NCBI GenBank assembly: GCA_014190475.1
Contig: BJGL01000009.1
Span: 1 to 50,757 of the forward strand
Direction of reading: 5' to 3'
DNA: 50,757 nucleotides
Source of the DNA: Bacteroidota bacterium
GTDB lineage: Bacteria > Bacteroidota > Bacteroidia > Chitinophagales > Chitinophagaceae
Below the pieces are notes generated by a model, which did no database searches, was not told the origin of the DNA, and worked only from the letters and a program-made list of their open reading frames with translations. This document shows, piece by piece, positions 9,389 to 17,458 of the stretch (the first letter of the stretch is position 1; the number at the start of each line of letters is the position of its first letter). A program made the position numbers and the translations under genes.

Positions 9389-10357
9389 TTGACAGAAGCC
9401 ATCATCAACCTAGAAACTGTTAACCCGATAGAATTCTTTGGGGTCAACAATGGAAAACTTGACATTCTCAAAAAGAAATTCCCTCTACTCAAAATTCTCT
9501 CCCGTGGTACCCAACTAAAATTGAGTGGCGCCCCGGAACAAATTGAACCAGCGCGTGAAAAAATCTCGTTGATCGTATCCTACCTCGAGCGCAATGGACA
9601 TATGAGTCAACAGTATTTTGAACAAGTACTGGGAGGAGATGATGCCGAAATCATTGACAATTTCCAAGAGAAAAATCCCGCAGAGGTACTTGTATTTGGC
9701 CCGAACGGAAAATCAGTCCGCGCCCGTACCGCCAACCAAAAAAGATTGGTACAGGAAGCAGACCGTAATGATATTGTATTTGCGATTGGACCTGCGGGAA
9801 CAGGAAAAACCTACACTGCAGTGGCGCTGGCTGTACGCGCACTCAAGAATAAGCAAGTAAAGAAAATTATTCTTACCCGCCCAGCAGTGGAAGCAGGAGA
9901 AAGCTTGGGTTTTTTGCCAGGCGATCTAAAAGAGAAAATTGACCCCTATCTACGTCCGCTATACGATGCATTGGACGATATGATCCCTGCAGACAAGTTA
10001 GGCTACTACATGACCACGCGTACCATCGAAATTGCACCACTGGCATATATGAGAGGGCGAACGCTAGACAATGCATTTATTATCCTGGATGAATCTCAAA
10101 ATGCCACAGACCTGCAATTAAAAATGTTCCTCACCCGAATTGGTGCCAATGCCAAAGCGATTATCACAGGGGACATGACGCAGGTTGACTTACCCCGCAA
10201 CCAGCGAAGTGGACTTCAAACAGCCGTACGAATCCTAAAAAATATTGATGGCATCGGACATATTGAATTGGATGAAGAAGATGTGGTTCGCCATCGATTA
10301 GTTAAACAGATACTTCGAGCTTATAATCATGAGCACGAGCGTGAAAATCCAAAATAG
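9389..10357 (+). CDS. PhoH family ATPase
   Basis: A 322-residue cytoplasmic P-loop ATPase related to E. coli PhoH/PhoL, linked in other bacteria to RNA metabolism and stress. An N-terminal KH-like region (1-95) precedes the ATPase domain with Walker A GPAGTGKT (134-141), the PhoH signature RPAVEAGESLGFLPGDL and Walker B IILDESQNA (231-239). The start is a TTG at 9389: an in-frame stop lies at 9365 and no ATG lies between, while the residues after TTG (TEAIINLETVNPIEFFGVN) match the normal N-terminus of Bacteroidota PhoH. A small lipoprotein gene follows after 9 bp. The specific substrate is not known. Confidence 0.95.
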   Translation: MTEAIINLETVNPIEFFGVNNGKLDILKKKFPLLKILSRGTQLKLSGAPEQIEPAREKISLIVSYLERNGHMSQQYFEQVLGGDDAEIIDNFQEKNPAEVLVFGPNGKSVRARTANQKRLVQEADRNDIVFAIGPAGTGKTYTAVALAVRALKNKQVKKIILTRPAVEAGESLGFLPGDLKEKIDPYLRPLYDALDDMIPADKLGYYMTTRTIEIAPLAYMRGRTLDNAFIILDESQNATDLQLKMFLTRIGANAKAIITGDMTQVDLPRNQRSGLQTAVRILKNIDGIGHIELDEEDVVRHRLVKQILRAYNHEHERENPK

Positions 10358-10366
10358 CACGTATAG

Positions 10367-10789
10367 ATGCAAAAACTATTCTCCCTGATTTTTTTACTAG
10401 CACTGAGCACGGCCTGTCAACAAAAAGAAACCTCCTCCTTGACAGCGTCTAATGAAGTAGATGCAGGACGTAAATTTCTAAGAGCCGCCTTAGATGGAAA
10501 ATTTGATATTGCCAAAGCGTACTTACTCCAGGACTCGCTGAACTTAAACTATTTGGATGTAGCTGCACGGGGATACGAACGATTATCACAAGCTGATAAA
10601 GAGAATTACAGAGTCGCCTCCATCATTGTGCATGAAAATAAAATTGAAAACGATTCAATCACCTTATTGATCTTTTCCAATTCATTTAAAAACGACCAAG
10701 ACACGCTACGAATTCTTAAGCAGGGAGATAAATGGTTTGTTGATCTTAGCTATCTATATGTTCATCCCGCTAGTTTGAATCAACCATGA
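10367..10789 (+). CDS. Small lipoprotein of unknown function
   Basis: A 140-residue protein with a lipoprotein signal peptide and lipobox (LSTAC, cysteine near residue 17). The mature part is a small alpha+beta domain (AGRKFLRAALDGKFDIAKAYLL ... KQGDKWFVDLSYLY) reminiscent of DUF4878/NTF2-like lipoproteins. That similarity is by eye only. It lies 9 bp after phoH and overlaps the next start by ATGA (10786-10789), so it is in the phoH operon. The downstream partner in this operon is now a broken crcB remnant. Confidence 0.75.
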   Translation: MQKLFSLIFLLALSTACQQKETSSLTASNEVDAGRKFLRAALDGKFDIAKAYLLQDSLNLNYLDVAARGYERLSQADKENYRVASIIVHENKIENDSITLLIFSNSFKNDQDTLRILKQGDKWFVDLSYLYVHPASLNQP

Positions 10790-10921
10790 ACCTCTCCTTG
10801 TTATTTGTTTTTTTAGGTGGTGGAGTCGGATCTGCGTTACGCGGTTGGGTACAGCAGCACTACCCTTTTAGCAGGGATTGTACTTACAGCTATAGGCTAT
10901 AAATTAGTTTCTTACTTATAA
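10786..10921 (+). pseudogene. crcB: crcB/fluC fluoride-channel remnant with large internal deletion
   Basis: The first frame reads MNLSLLFVFLGGGVGSALRG from an ATG overlapping the lipoprotein stop and ends at a TAA at 10900-10902 (38 codons). This matches the N-terminus of CrcB/FluC fluoride exporters (FLGGGxGSxLR). A second frame from about 10874 to the stop at 10919-10921 reads AGIVLTAIGYKLVSYL, like the last helix of the same family (...GxxxxYLGYKL). Intact CrcB has about 120 residues, so the middle 75 or so, including the channel Phe and Na+ sites, are gone and the ends are out of frame. The join falls near 10865-10875. It cannot encode a working channel. A small chance remains that it is a coincidental short ORF. 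Confidence 0.7.
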
Positions 10922-12304
10922 TTTATTATACACTTCCTTAGAGAACTGTTCCAGAGAAGGATCACGTGCCCCCATTAACAATAACACACAATCTGGCTGT
11001 AGAGAAGGTCTTACTGCAGCAATGAAGCTATTGCGGTCTTCAACAAAATTTGCATTTACACCCAGCGTTTTTAAGTCGGCTATCAAATCCGCTGCAGAAA
11101 TATCCTTGATCGCTGTACCACCCGCGTAATAAATTTCGCTCATCCAGATTTCATCTTGCGGACGCAGGGAAGCAGCAATTGCCTGTACAAAATCATATCG
11201 CAAAAATCGAGTAGGCTTATACCCATGTGGCTGAAACCAGGCAATCACTTTTGATGCAACAGGGTGACAAGCAGTAATGGCAGCCGCGCATTTTGCTGGA
11301 TTATGCGCATAATCGTCAATCACCCAAACGCCATTTTTTTGACCAAGGATCTGATGTCGTCTGTAAATCCCCTGGTATTTTTTTAAAGCCTGTGCAGCCG
11401 TCGTGAGCGGAATACCAATTTGATGGGCTACGGCAGTTGCCGCCAGTGCATTCTCCATATTATGTTTACCCACCTGCTCCAATAAAAACGGCACGCCACT
11501 GATTTCAAATTGAATTTGTAATCCGTTTTGTAAAAACTTATTGGCTATATATCCCACTGTATTTACGGTGGGAGTTGCAGCATCCACTATAAAATCTTTC
11601 TTTGAATTAGTCGATAAAGAAGCGGCTAATGGATGTGTTTGATTGACTGCAAAATGTCGGCTTTGCGAACGAAATTGATTAAACAGGGAAAGCAACGTTG
11701 TGATCTCATCATGATCCTTATCAATATTTAATAAAAGTCCAATCTCGGGATGATACTGCACAATGGAACCATCACTTTCATCCGCTTCAATTACTAACCA
11801 CTCCCCTTCCCCTACTACCGCATTTCCTATTTTACCTTGCTGAATGATTCGCGTTAATCCGGCTCCACTGATAATACTGGGGTTATATCCCCCATAGTCC
11901 AAAATATCAAAAAGCATAGCAGCCGTAGTGCTTTTCCCACTGGTGCCCGCCACTGCAATAGTTTTCTTGCTGGCAGCAATCATGGCGAGCAATGCCGCAC
12001 GATGAATAATTTGGATCCCCCTCTCTTGCGCAATTTTTACTTCAGGCACCGTAGGCTCAATGGCCGTGGAAACCACTACCAAATCAATGGCAGCATCGAT
12101 ACCTGAACCATCTTGCGGATAACAATAAATGCCCGTTTCCTCTAATTGAAGACGAACTGCTTGTCCTCCGTTGTTGTTAAATTGACGATCGCTTCCCGCT
12201 ACCTGCATGCCTATGCCCTGTAGGTATTGCGCCAATGCGCTCATTCCTGTACCAGCGATACCAATAAAAAAAGGACGGGAAAACTCCTGCAAACGGGTAA
12301 TCAT
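10916..12304 (-). CDS. MurC-like Mur ligase with atypical P-loop
   Basis: A 462-residue ATP-dependent amide ligase of the Mur family. The N-terminal UDP-binding domain starts with GIAGTGMSALA (15-25), like MurC (GIGGIGMSG). The central domain has P-loop AGTSGKSTT (119-127), EADESDGS (173-180), NIDKDH (193-198) and GKHNMENALAA (278-288). The C-terminal domain has IDDYAHNPAK (328-337), WFQPHGYKPTR and LLMGARD, all MurC-like. Canonical MurC has GTHGKT; here the His is Ser. It is not next to other mur genes, so it is probably a paralogue beside the housekeeping MurC, or an Mpl-like recycling enzyme. The exact substrate is open. It starts 6 bp after the DsbA-fold gene and ends inside the crcB remnant on the opposite strand. 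Confidence 0.8.
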   Translation of the reverse strand: MITRLQEFSRPFFIGIAGTGMSALAQYLQGIGMQVAGSDRQFNNNGGQAVRLQLEETGIYCYPQDGSGIDAAIDLVVVSTAIEPTVPEVKIAQERGIQIIHRAALLAMIAASKKTIAVAGTSGKSTTAAMLFDILDYGGYNPSIISGAGLTRIIQQGKIGNAVVGEGEWLVIEADESDGSIVQYHPEIGLLLNIDKDHDEITTLLSLFNQFRSQSRHFAVNQTHPLAASLSTNSKKDFIVDAATPTVNTVGYIANKFLQNGLQIQFEISGVPFLLEQVGKHNMENALAATAVAHQIGIPLTTAAQALKKYQGIYRRHQILGQKNGVWVIDDYAHNPAKCAAAITACHPVASKVIAWFQPHGYKPTRFLRYDFVQAIAASLRPQDEIWMSEIYYAGGTAIKDISAADLIADLKTLGVNANFVEDRNSFIAAVRPSLQPDCVLLLMGARDPSLEQFSKEVYNKL

Positions 12305-12310
12305 GAGACC

Positions 12311-12928
12311 TTAGGCTCTTTGCTTCTGTCGAGGTGCTGGTTTGTTTGCAGGCGCAGAAACTCTTGCCTTCTTAGCTGGGGACTTCGTTTTTGCTTTGCG
12401 TAAAGCATTTTTAATAGCGGTACTGAGATTGGCAAAAGTTGGCTTACCGTTAAATGGAGTATCGTTGATGAAAAAAGCAGGCAATTCTTTAACTCCACGG
12501 CTATGCCCTTCTTTTAAATCATCTTGCACTTGCCAACCATACACACCATTCACCAAATCATCCAAGAATTTTTTATTCTTGACGCCAGCTTCCTTACTAT
12601 AAAGCTTAAGACTGGTAGTTCCCAAGTTTCTTCTGTTGTTAAATAACACATTATGCATTTCCCAAAACTTACCTTCTTGTGCAGCTGCAATGGCAGACTC
12701 GCTAGCCTTAAGGCTACGTTGATGAATTAAGGTAAGTGGAAAATGACGAAACTGAAATTTGATCTTACCATCAAACTCTTCCAGAAGCTGTTTTACTATT
12801 TCGTTGACCTTGGCGCATTCCTCATTTTCATATTCACCAAATTCTATCAAGGTTACGGGTGCATCTTTTTTGCCCACAAACACTTCGCGTGGTTCAATAA
12901 TAATTATATCATCTTTTTTGAAAGCCAT
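12311..12928 (-). CDS. DsbA-fold thioredoxin-like protein lacking the first active-site cysteine
   Basis: A 205-residue cytoplasmic protein (no signal peptide) with the DsbA/thioredoxin fold: APVTLIEFGEYENEECAKV in place of the usual EFxDFxCPYC, then helical insertion, and the cis-proline loop ELPAFFIND. The CxxC position reads N35-E-E-C38, so the nucleophilic first cysteine is missing while the second remains. It therefore should not act as a classical disulfide oxidase. Residues after about 178 form a Lys/Ala/Pro-rich basic tail (KKARVSAPANKPAPRQKQRA), which could bind nucleic acid or be a flexible anchor. It probably heads a two-gene unit with the Mur ligase. Family confidence is high, function unknown. 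Confidence 0.8.
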   Translation of the reverse strand: MAFKKDDIIIIEPREVFVGKKDAPVTLIEFGEYENEECAKVNEIVKQLLEEFDGKIKFQFRHFPLTLIHQRSLKASESAIAAAQEGKFWEMHNVLFNNRRNLGTTSLKLYSKEAGVKNKKFLDDLVNGVYGWQVQDDLKEGHSRGVKELPAFFINDTPFNGKPTFANLSTAIKNALRKAKTKSPAKKARVSAPANKPAPRQKQRA

Positions 12929-13221
12929 TTCTATCGATTTTTAAGGACCATTTACTCACTTACAAAATTGTATAACAAGAATAGGTCCAATGAGTTGACT
13001 TCACTGTCAACCGGCTGAAGGTAGGGTATTTTACCCTCAAGCCTGCTGACATTCGTATTTTTTAACAATAATTATATAAGTATTTAATTATCAACTATAT
13101 GCAAGTCAATTTTTTCCTGTTGAACTAAGCATTTACTCCCATTCGTAGCGTCAAAATATAGTAATTGTGTTGAATGATCATAGTTTTTAATAATAAATAA
13201 CTAAACAAACATGAATTCATT
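12929..13221 (-). promoter_or_regulatory. 293-bp intergenic region: promoter and inverted repeats upstream of DsbA-fold gene
   Basis: This is the longest gene-free stretch. For the leftward gene it holds a likely -7 box CAATTTTG (complement of 12963-12970, one mismatch to TAnnTTTG) and a TTG 17 nt further upstream. Just beyond is a perfect inverted repeat GTTGAC-N6-GTCAAC (12994-13011). Next comes a hairpin AGGGTA-TTT-TACCCT (13023-13037) whose outer arms GGCT/AGCC (13013-13016, 13040-13043) extend it. The rest, up to the clpB stop at 13222, is AT-rich and shows no ORF or clear terminator. Confidence 0.45.
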
Positions 13222-15834
13222 TTATCGTGCAACCGTATCCATATGCTCATTTCTAAAAACAACGGTATTATCAAAAACATCTACTAAAACAGGCTTTTCT
13301 TTATCAATTTCGCCCGCCACAATTTTTTTACTCAGCAAGTTGACTATTTCCTTTTGTATCAATCTTTTTAAGGGTCTTGCTCCCATTTGAACATCATAAC
13401 CCTGTTCAGCAAGGTACCGCAAGGCATATTCGCTGAATCTAATTTCAATACCTGTCGTGGCTAATAACTGTTTTAGTCCATTTAATTGAATCTGCAACAC
13501 CCCCATCAAATCTTTTGGAAGTAATGGTTGAAATAGTATGATCTCATCCACACGATTCAAGAACTCAGGTCTCACCGTACTACGAAGTAATTGCATCACT
13601 TGTTCCTTTGCCTGTGCAGTAACAGTGGAAAGCGTTTTTTCCGTCACCCCATCAAATGCTTCCATGATCAACTCACTCCCCAAATTACTGGTCATGATAA
13701 TAACCGTATTTCTGAAATTGACTACACGCCCCTTATTGTCTGTAAGACGTCCCTCATCTAAAACTTGCAGCAAAATATTCCAAACATCAGGATGTGCTTT
13801 TTCAATCTCATCGAGTAATACCACACTATAGGGTTTTCGTCGAACAGCCTCTGTTAATTGTCCCCCCTCTTCGTATCCAACATAGCCGGGAGGAGCACCC
13901 ACCAATCGACTCACTGCATGCTTCTCCTGATACTCACTCATATCGATTCTAGTAAGCATCGATTCGTCATCAAATAAAAAATGTGCTAGCGATTTTGCTA
14001 ATTCAGTTTTACCAACACCGGTAGTACCCAGAAAAATAAATGATCCAATCGGACGCTTGGGATCCTGCAGTCCCGCACGACTTCTACGAATGGCGTCAGA
14101 AACAGCAGTGATGGCCTCCTCCTGTCCCACCACTCTCTCATGCAAATGATCCTCAAGAAAAAGCAGCCGATCTTTTTCGGATTGGAGCATTTTAGCAACA
14201 GGGATCCCCGTTGCTTTTGCCACCGCTTCTGCAATATCCTCCGCATCCACTTCCTCTTTCAACAAGCGCTTTTCCGTTTCCTGCGATAATTGATTACTGA
14301 GAGAAGCTACTAAGTTTTCCTGCTCTTTAATTTTACCATATCGGATTTCGGCTACCTTTCCATAATCCCCTTCTCGCTCGGCCCGCTCCGCTTCTTGTTT
14401 CAATTGCTCAATAGTAAATTTTGCTTTTTGCAATTGGTCTACTAATTCTTTCTCTGCAACCCATTTTGCCTTGAGTGTATCTCGCTGCACAGCCAGGTTT
14501 GCGATTTCCGTATTCAATTCCTTTAACTTGGATTCATCATTTTCGCGTTTGATAGCCTCCCTCTCAATTTCTAGTTGACGAATCTGTCGCTCCAATGAAT
14601 CTAATTCCTCGGGCATAGAATTCATTTCTAAACGAAGTTTTGCTGCACTCTCATCGATAAGATCAATGGCCTTATCTGGCAAAAAACGATCAGTGATATA
14701 GCGATGAGACAATTCAACAGCAGCAATAATTGCTTCATCCTTTATTCGAACATGGTGGTGTGTTTCATATCGATCTTTCAAACCACGCAGGATAGAGATA
14801 GCATCTTCGGTGTTAGGCTCTTCAATGATCACTTTCTGAAATCGACGCTCCAGGGCCTTATCTTTTTCAAAATATTTTTGATACTCATTTAATGTAGTGG
14901 CTCCAACCGCTCTCAACTCACCGCGAGAAAGAGCTGGCTTTAAAATATTGGCAGCATCCATCGCTCCTTCTCCACCACCGGCCCCTACTAGCGTATGTAT
15001 CTCGTCAATGAAAAGAATAATATCACCATTTGAATCACCGACTTCCTTGACCACCGCCTTTAGCCTTTCTTCAAACTCCCCTTTGTATTTAGCCCCTGCA
15101 ATCAGCAAACCCATATCCAGTGCATAAATAACTTTTGACTTTAAGTTCTCTGGCACATCTCCATTGATAATACGGTGGGCTATTCCTTCCGCAATGGCAG
15201 TTTTACCAACACCAGGCTCGCCCACTAAAATGGGATTGTTTTTTGTGCGACGCGAGAGGATATGCAAAGTTCTTCTGATCTCCTCATCACGCCCAATCAC
15301 AGGATCCAACTTTCCTTGCCGGGCTAGGTCATTTAAGTTTTTTGCATATTTCGATAAAGCATTGTACTCCTGTGACTGCGTAGAGGAAGTAACTTTTTCT
15401 CCTTTCCGTAAATCTTTAATAGCCGTAATTAGTCCAGGCTCAGTTAACCCTGCATTTTTCAGCAGCTTCCCCACCCCATCATCACCCTGTACTAATGCAA
15501 GTAGCAGGTGTTCGGGGGTAACAAATTGGTCATTGAAAATTTGCAAGCAGGCACCAGCTCTGAGTAACAACGTATTAGCCTCCCGGCTTATTTGCTGAGC
15601 AGCTTCCCCCTTCACACGAGGTAAGGTAGCCAACAACTCTTCTATTTTTTTTGCTACAATGGGAACTGTTACATTATTCTTCTTTAACAAATACTCAACG
15701 GGGGTATCCGGTGCTTCTATCAATGCCTTCAAAATGTGAGAAGGCTCAATAGCGGGGGATTGCGTATTGAAGGCCAGCTGTTGAGCTTGCTGCACTATTT
15801 CAGCGGCCTTAATGGTATAATTTCCTAGATTCAT
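13222..15834 (-). CDS. clpB: ATP-dependent disaggregase ClpB
   Basis: Full-length 870-residue Hsp100 disaggregase that works with DnaK to rescue aggregated proteins after heat stress. The Clp N-domain (1-145) is followed by AAA+ domain 1 with Walker A GEPGVGKT (205-212) and [15 protein letters not shown], the coiled-coil middle domain typical of ClpB (about 400-530, [20 protein letters not shown] region), AAA+ domain 2 with GTTGVGKT (near 607) and [16 protein letters not shown], and the C-terminal D2-small domain ([13 protein letters not shown]). The long middle domain and the absence of a ClpP-binding loop distinguish it from ClpA/ClpC. It stands alone; the upstream 130 bp show no clear CIRCE element. 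Confidence 0.98.
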   Translation of the reverse strand: MNLGNYTIKAAEIVQQAQQLAFNTQSPAIEPSHILKALIEAPDTPVEYLLKKNNVTVPIVAKKIEELLATLPRVKGEAAQQISREANTLLLRAGACLQIFNDQFVTPEHLLLALVQGDDGVGKLLKNAGLTEPGLITAIKDLRKGEKVTSSTQSQEYNALSKYAKNLNDLARQGKLDPVIGRDEEIRRTLHILSRRTKNNPILVGEPGVGKTAIAEGIAHRIINGDVPENLKSKVIYALDMGLLIAGAKYKGEFEERLKAVVKEVGDSNGDIILFIDEIHTLVGAGGGEGAMDAANILKPALSRGELRAVGATTLNEYQKYFEKDKALERRFQKVIIEEPNTEDAISILRGLKDRYETHHHVRIKDEAIIAAVELSHRYITDRFLPDKAIDLIDESAAKLRLEMNSMPEELDSLERQIRQLEIEREAIKRENDESKLKELNTEIANLAVQRDTLKAKWVAEKELVDQLQKAKFTIEQLKQEAERAEREGDYGKVAEIRYGKIKEQENLVASLSNQLSQETEKRLLKEEVDAEDIAEAVAKATGIPVAKMLQSEKDRLLFLEDHLHERVVGQEEAITAVSDAIRRSRAGLQDPKRPIGSFIFLGTTGVGKTELAKSLAHFLFDDESMLTRIDMSEYQEKHAVSRLVGAPPGYVGYEEGGQLTEAVRRKPYSVVLLDEIEKAHPDVWNILLQVLDEGRLTDNKGRVVNFRNTVIIMTSNLGSELIMEAFDGVTEKTLSTVTAQAKEQVMQLLRSTVRPEFLNRVDEIILFQPLLPKDLMGVLQIQLNGLKQLLATTGIEIRFSEYALRYLAEQGYDVQMGARPLKRLIQKEIVNLLSKKIVAGEIDKEKPVLVDVFDNTVVFRNEHMDTVAR

Positions 15835-15931
15835 AATTCGTTATTTAAATTCGGAATGCAAATCGGTCTGCAGTTCCGTAAATAGTACTCATCAAAAATC
15901 ATTCAGCTCCCCAATTCCAGCACAAGAGGAG

Positions 15932-15939
15932 TAACTTTG
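15932..15939 (+). promoter_or_regulatory. -7 promoter box upstream of the queG leader ORF
   Basis: TAACTTTG is an exact TAnnTTTG match, 24 nt before the ATG of the 29-codon leader ORF at 15964 and about 110 nt before the queG start. No good -33 TTTG is seen at the ideal distance. Confidence 0.5.
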
Positions 15940-15963
15940 TCATAATTCTTAATAAATGACTGC

Positions 15964-16053
15964 ATGAAAGTCAGTATATTTTTTCTAGGCCTGCTATTAT
16001 TGCAGCAGCACTCAAGGCAACCAATCACTAATTGCACTCCAGACCCCTCGTGA
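15964..16053 (+). CDS. 29-codon upstream ORF overlapping queG start (leader peptide or vestige)
   Basis: An ATG at 15964 opens a 29-residue frame, MKVSIFFLGLLLLQQHSRQP followed by ITNCTPDPS, that looks like a signal peptide or short hydrophobic leader. Its TGA (16051-16053) overlaps the GTG of queG (16050-16052) as GTGA, the usual arrangement for translational coupling. A matching promoter box sits 24 nt upstream. It may be a real leader, or the stump of a lost secreted protein. No family is recognised. Confidence 0.35.
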   Translation: MKVSIFFLGLLLLQQHSRQPITNCTPDPS

Positions 16054-16985
16054 GCCAAATCGAAAAACATACTGCGATTGTAAAAAAACTAGCCGGTCAA
16101 CTAGGGTTTGATTTTTGTGGAATTGCTCAAGCCAGAAGGCTGGAAGAGGATGAACGAAGGCTAGCCAATTGGCTACAAAAAGGATATCAGGGAGAGATGC
16201 AGTACATGGAAAATTATTTTGATCTTCGAGTAGATCCAACCCGACTGGTACCGGGTGCTCGCTCCGTGATCACTTTACTGCTGAATTATTTTCCTGCTGA
16301 GCAACAAACAGCTGGGGCTCCGCGCATTTCAAAATATGCATTCGGAAAAGATTACCACTTGGTAATAAAAGAAAAGCTACAAAGCTTTTTAGTTGAACTT
16401 AAAGAAAAAATAGGTGCAATAGAGGGAAGAGGATTCGTTGATTCTGCTCCCGTATTGGAGCGAGCATGGGCAAGAGAAGCAGGGTTAGGCTGGATTGGAA
16501 AAAATGGAAACTTAATTCACAAAAAAGCAGGGTCATTTTACTTTATCGCTACCCTCATCACGGATCTCACACTTAGCCCTGACAACCCATTTACCAGGGA
16601 CTTTTGCGGAACCTGTAACCGCTGCGTAGAAGCCTGTCCCACTAGTGCAATTCTCCCAGAAAAAGTTATAGATGGTAGTCGCTGTATCTCCTATTTCACC
16701 ATTGAACTAAAATCACATCTCAAGCCAACGTTGGAAAAAGGACAATTAGATGGATGGCTTTTTGGGTGTGATACCTGTCAGGATGTTTGTCCATGGAATC
16801 GCTTCAGTAAACCAAATGCAAACAACAACTTTAAACCGATTCCTGAAATCTTACAACTCAGTACCAGCCAGTGGGAGGAAATGACAGAGGAAACATTCAA
16901 AAAAATATTTGGCAATTCGCCACTTCAAAGAACCCGATTCAAAGGAATCAGAAGAAATCTTCAGCTATTAAAAGAGTTAGAATAA
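16050..16985 (+). CDS. queG: Epoxyqueuosine reductase QueG
   Basis: Cobalamin- and [4Fe-4S]-dependent enzyme that reduces epoxyqueuosine to queuosine in the wobble position of GUN tRNAs. It is 311 residues long from the GTG start at 16050; a TTG at 16032 would add six residues. The N-terminal cobalamin domain includes the conserved FVDSAPVLERAWA (catalytic Asp in the VDSAP motif) and GLGWIGKNGNLI. The two cluster motifs are CGTCNRCVEAC and CDTCQDVCP, giving four cysteines for the first and three plus one for the second cluster. The GTG is favoured because it overlaps the stop of the small leader ORF. It has no operon partner downstream: the next genes are on the opposite strand. Confidence 0.95.
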   Translation: MSQIEKHTAIVKKLAGQLGFDFCGIAQARRLEEDERRLANWLQKGYQGEMQYMENYFDLRVDPTRLVPGARSVITLLLNYFPAEQQTAGAPRISKYAFGKDYHLVIKEKLQSFLVELKEKIGAIEGRGFVDSAPVLERAWAREAGLGWIGKNGNLIHKKAGSFYFIATLITDLTLSPDNPFTRDFCGTCNRCVEACPTSAILPEKVIDGSRCISYFTIELKSHLKPTLEKGQLDGWLFGCDTCQDVCPWNRFSKPNANNNFKPIPEILQLSTSQWEEMTEETFKKIFGNSPLQRTRFKGIRRNLQLLKELE

Positions 16986-17008
16986 AGTAAGAAAACCTCA
17001 ATTGAAAT

Positions 17009-17449
17009 TTAAGGCGCTAACCGTTTCTTTAGTTGCTGTAACTCATTTTCCAACGCAAGCCCAAACTTAGCTTCTACCAGTAAGCTAGAAAATTTCTCCC
17101 AAGGATACCAATCGAAATAAAAATCGTAATACCGTTGAACGGAGCAAGAAGATCCGGCCGTGCCAACAAAAACTTGATATCCTGCAGCCATCTGAATGGC
17201 AGACTTACTATTGATTACACAATGAAAGGAGCTATCCGATTGAGATTGTATCCTAAACGATGTGCCTTCCGGAAGAACAGTCTCCCAATAAGCAGCAGAT
17301 TTCAGGACTGCTTGAACCGAATCGGATGGATACTGAATATCAATTGCCCTCGACACACGAACATGCCGAGGTAAAAAAGAAGAAATAAGTGTGATTAATA
17401 AAAACAGCGCTCCTACACTCCACCCCGCCAGAGACAACATTCGTTTCAT
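17009..17449 (-). CDS. Membrane-anchored SRPBCC/polyketide-cyclase-like protein
   Basis: A 146-residue protein with one N-terminal membrane segment (residues 8-27, AGWSVGALFLLITLISSFLP) followed by a domain of the SRPBCC lipid-binding type: VSRAIDIQYPSDSVQAVL at its start, and a final helix preceded by YFDWYPWEKFSSLLVEAKFG. It is typical of small Bacteroidota SRPBCC proteins, usually of unknown ligand. The gene lies 9 bp after the ABC-2 permease gene and probably shares its transcript. Confidence 0.7.
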   Translation of the reverse strand: MKRMLSLAGWSVGALFLLITLISSFLPRHVRVSRAIDIQYPSDSVQAVLKSAAYWETVLPEGTSFRIQSQSDSSFHCVINSKSAIQMAAGYQVFVGTAGSSCSVQRYYDFYFDWYPWEKFSSLLVEAKFGLALENELQQLKKRLAP

Positions 17450-17458
17450 TACTAAAAT

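Noticed and set aside
10916-12304. Calling the Mur ligase the housekeeping murC
   Set aside because: The P-loop is atypical and no mur, fts or ddl genes adjoin it; the name would overstate the evidence.
15835-16049. preQ1 or cobalamin riboswitch before queG
   Set aside because: I looked for the short preQ1 hairpin with an A-rich tail and for the B12 box and saw neither.
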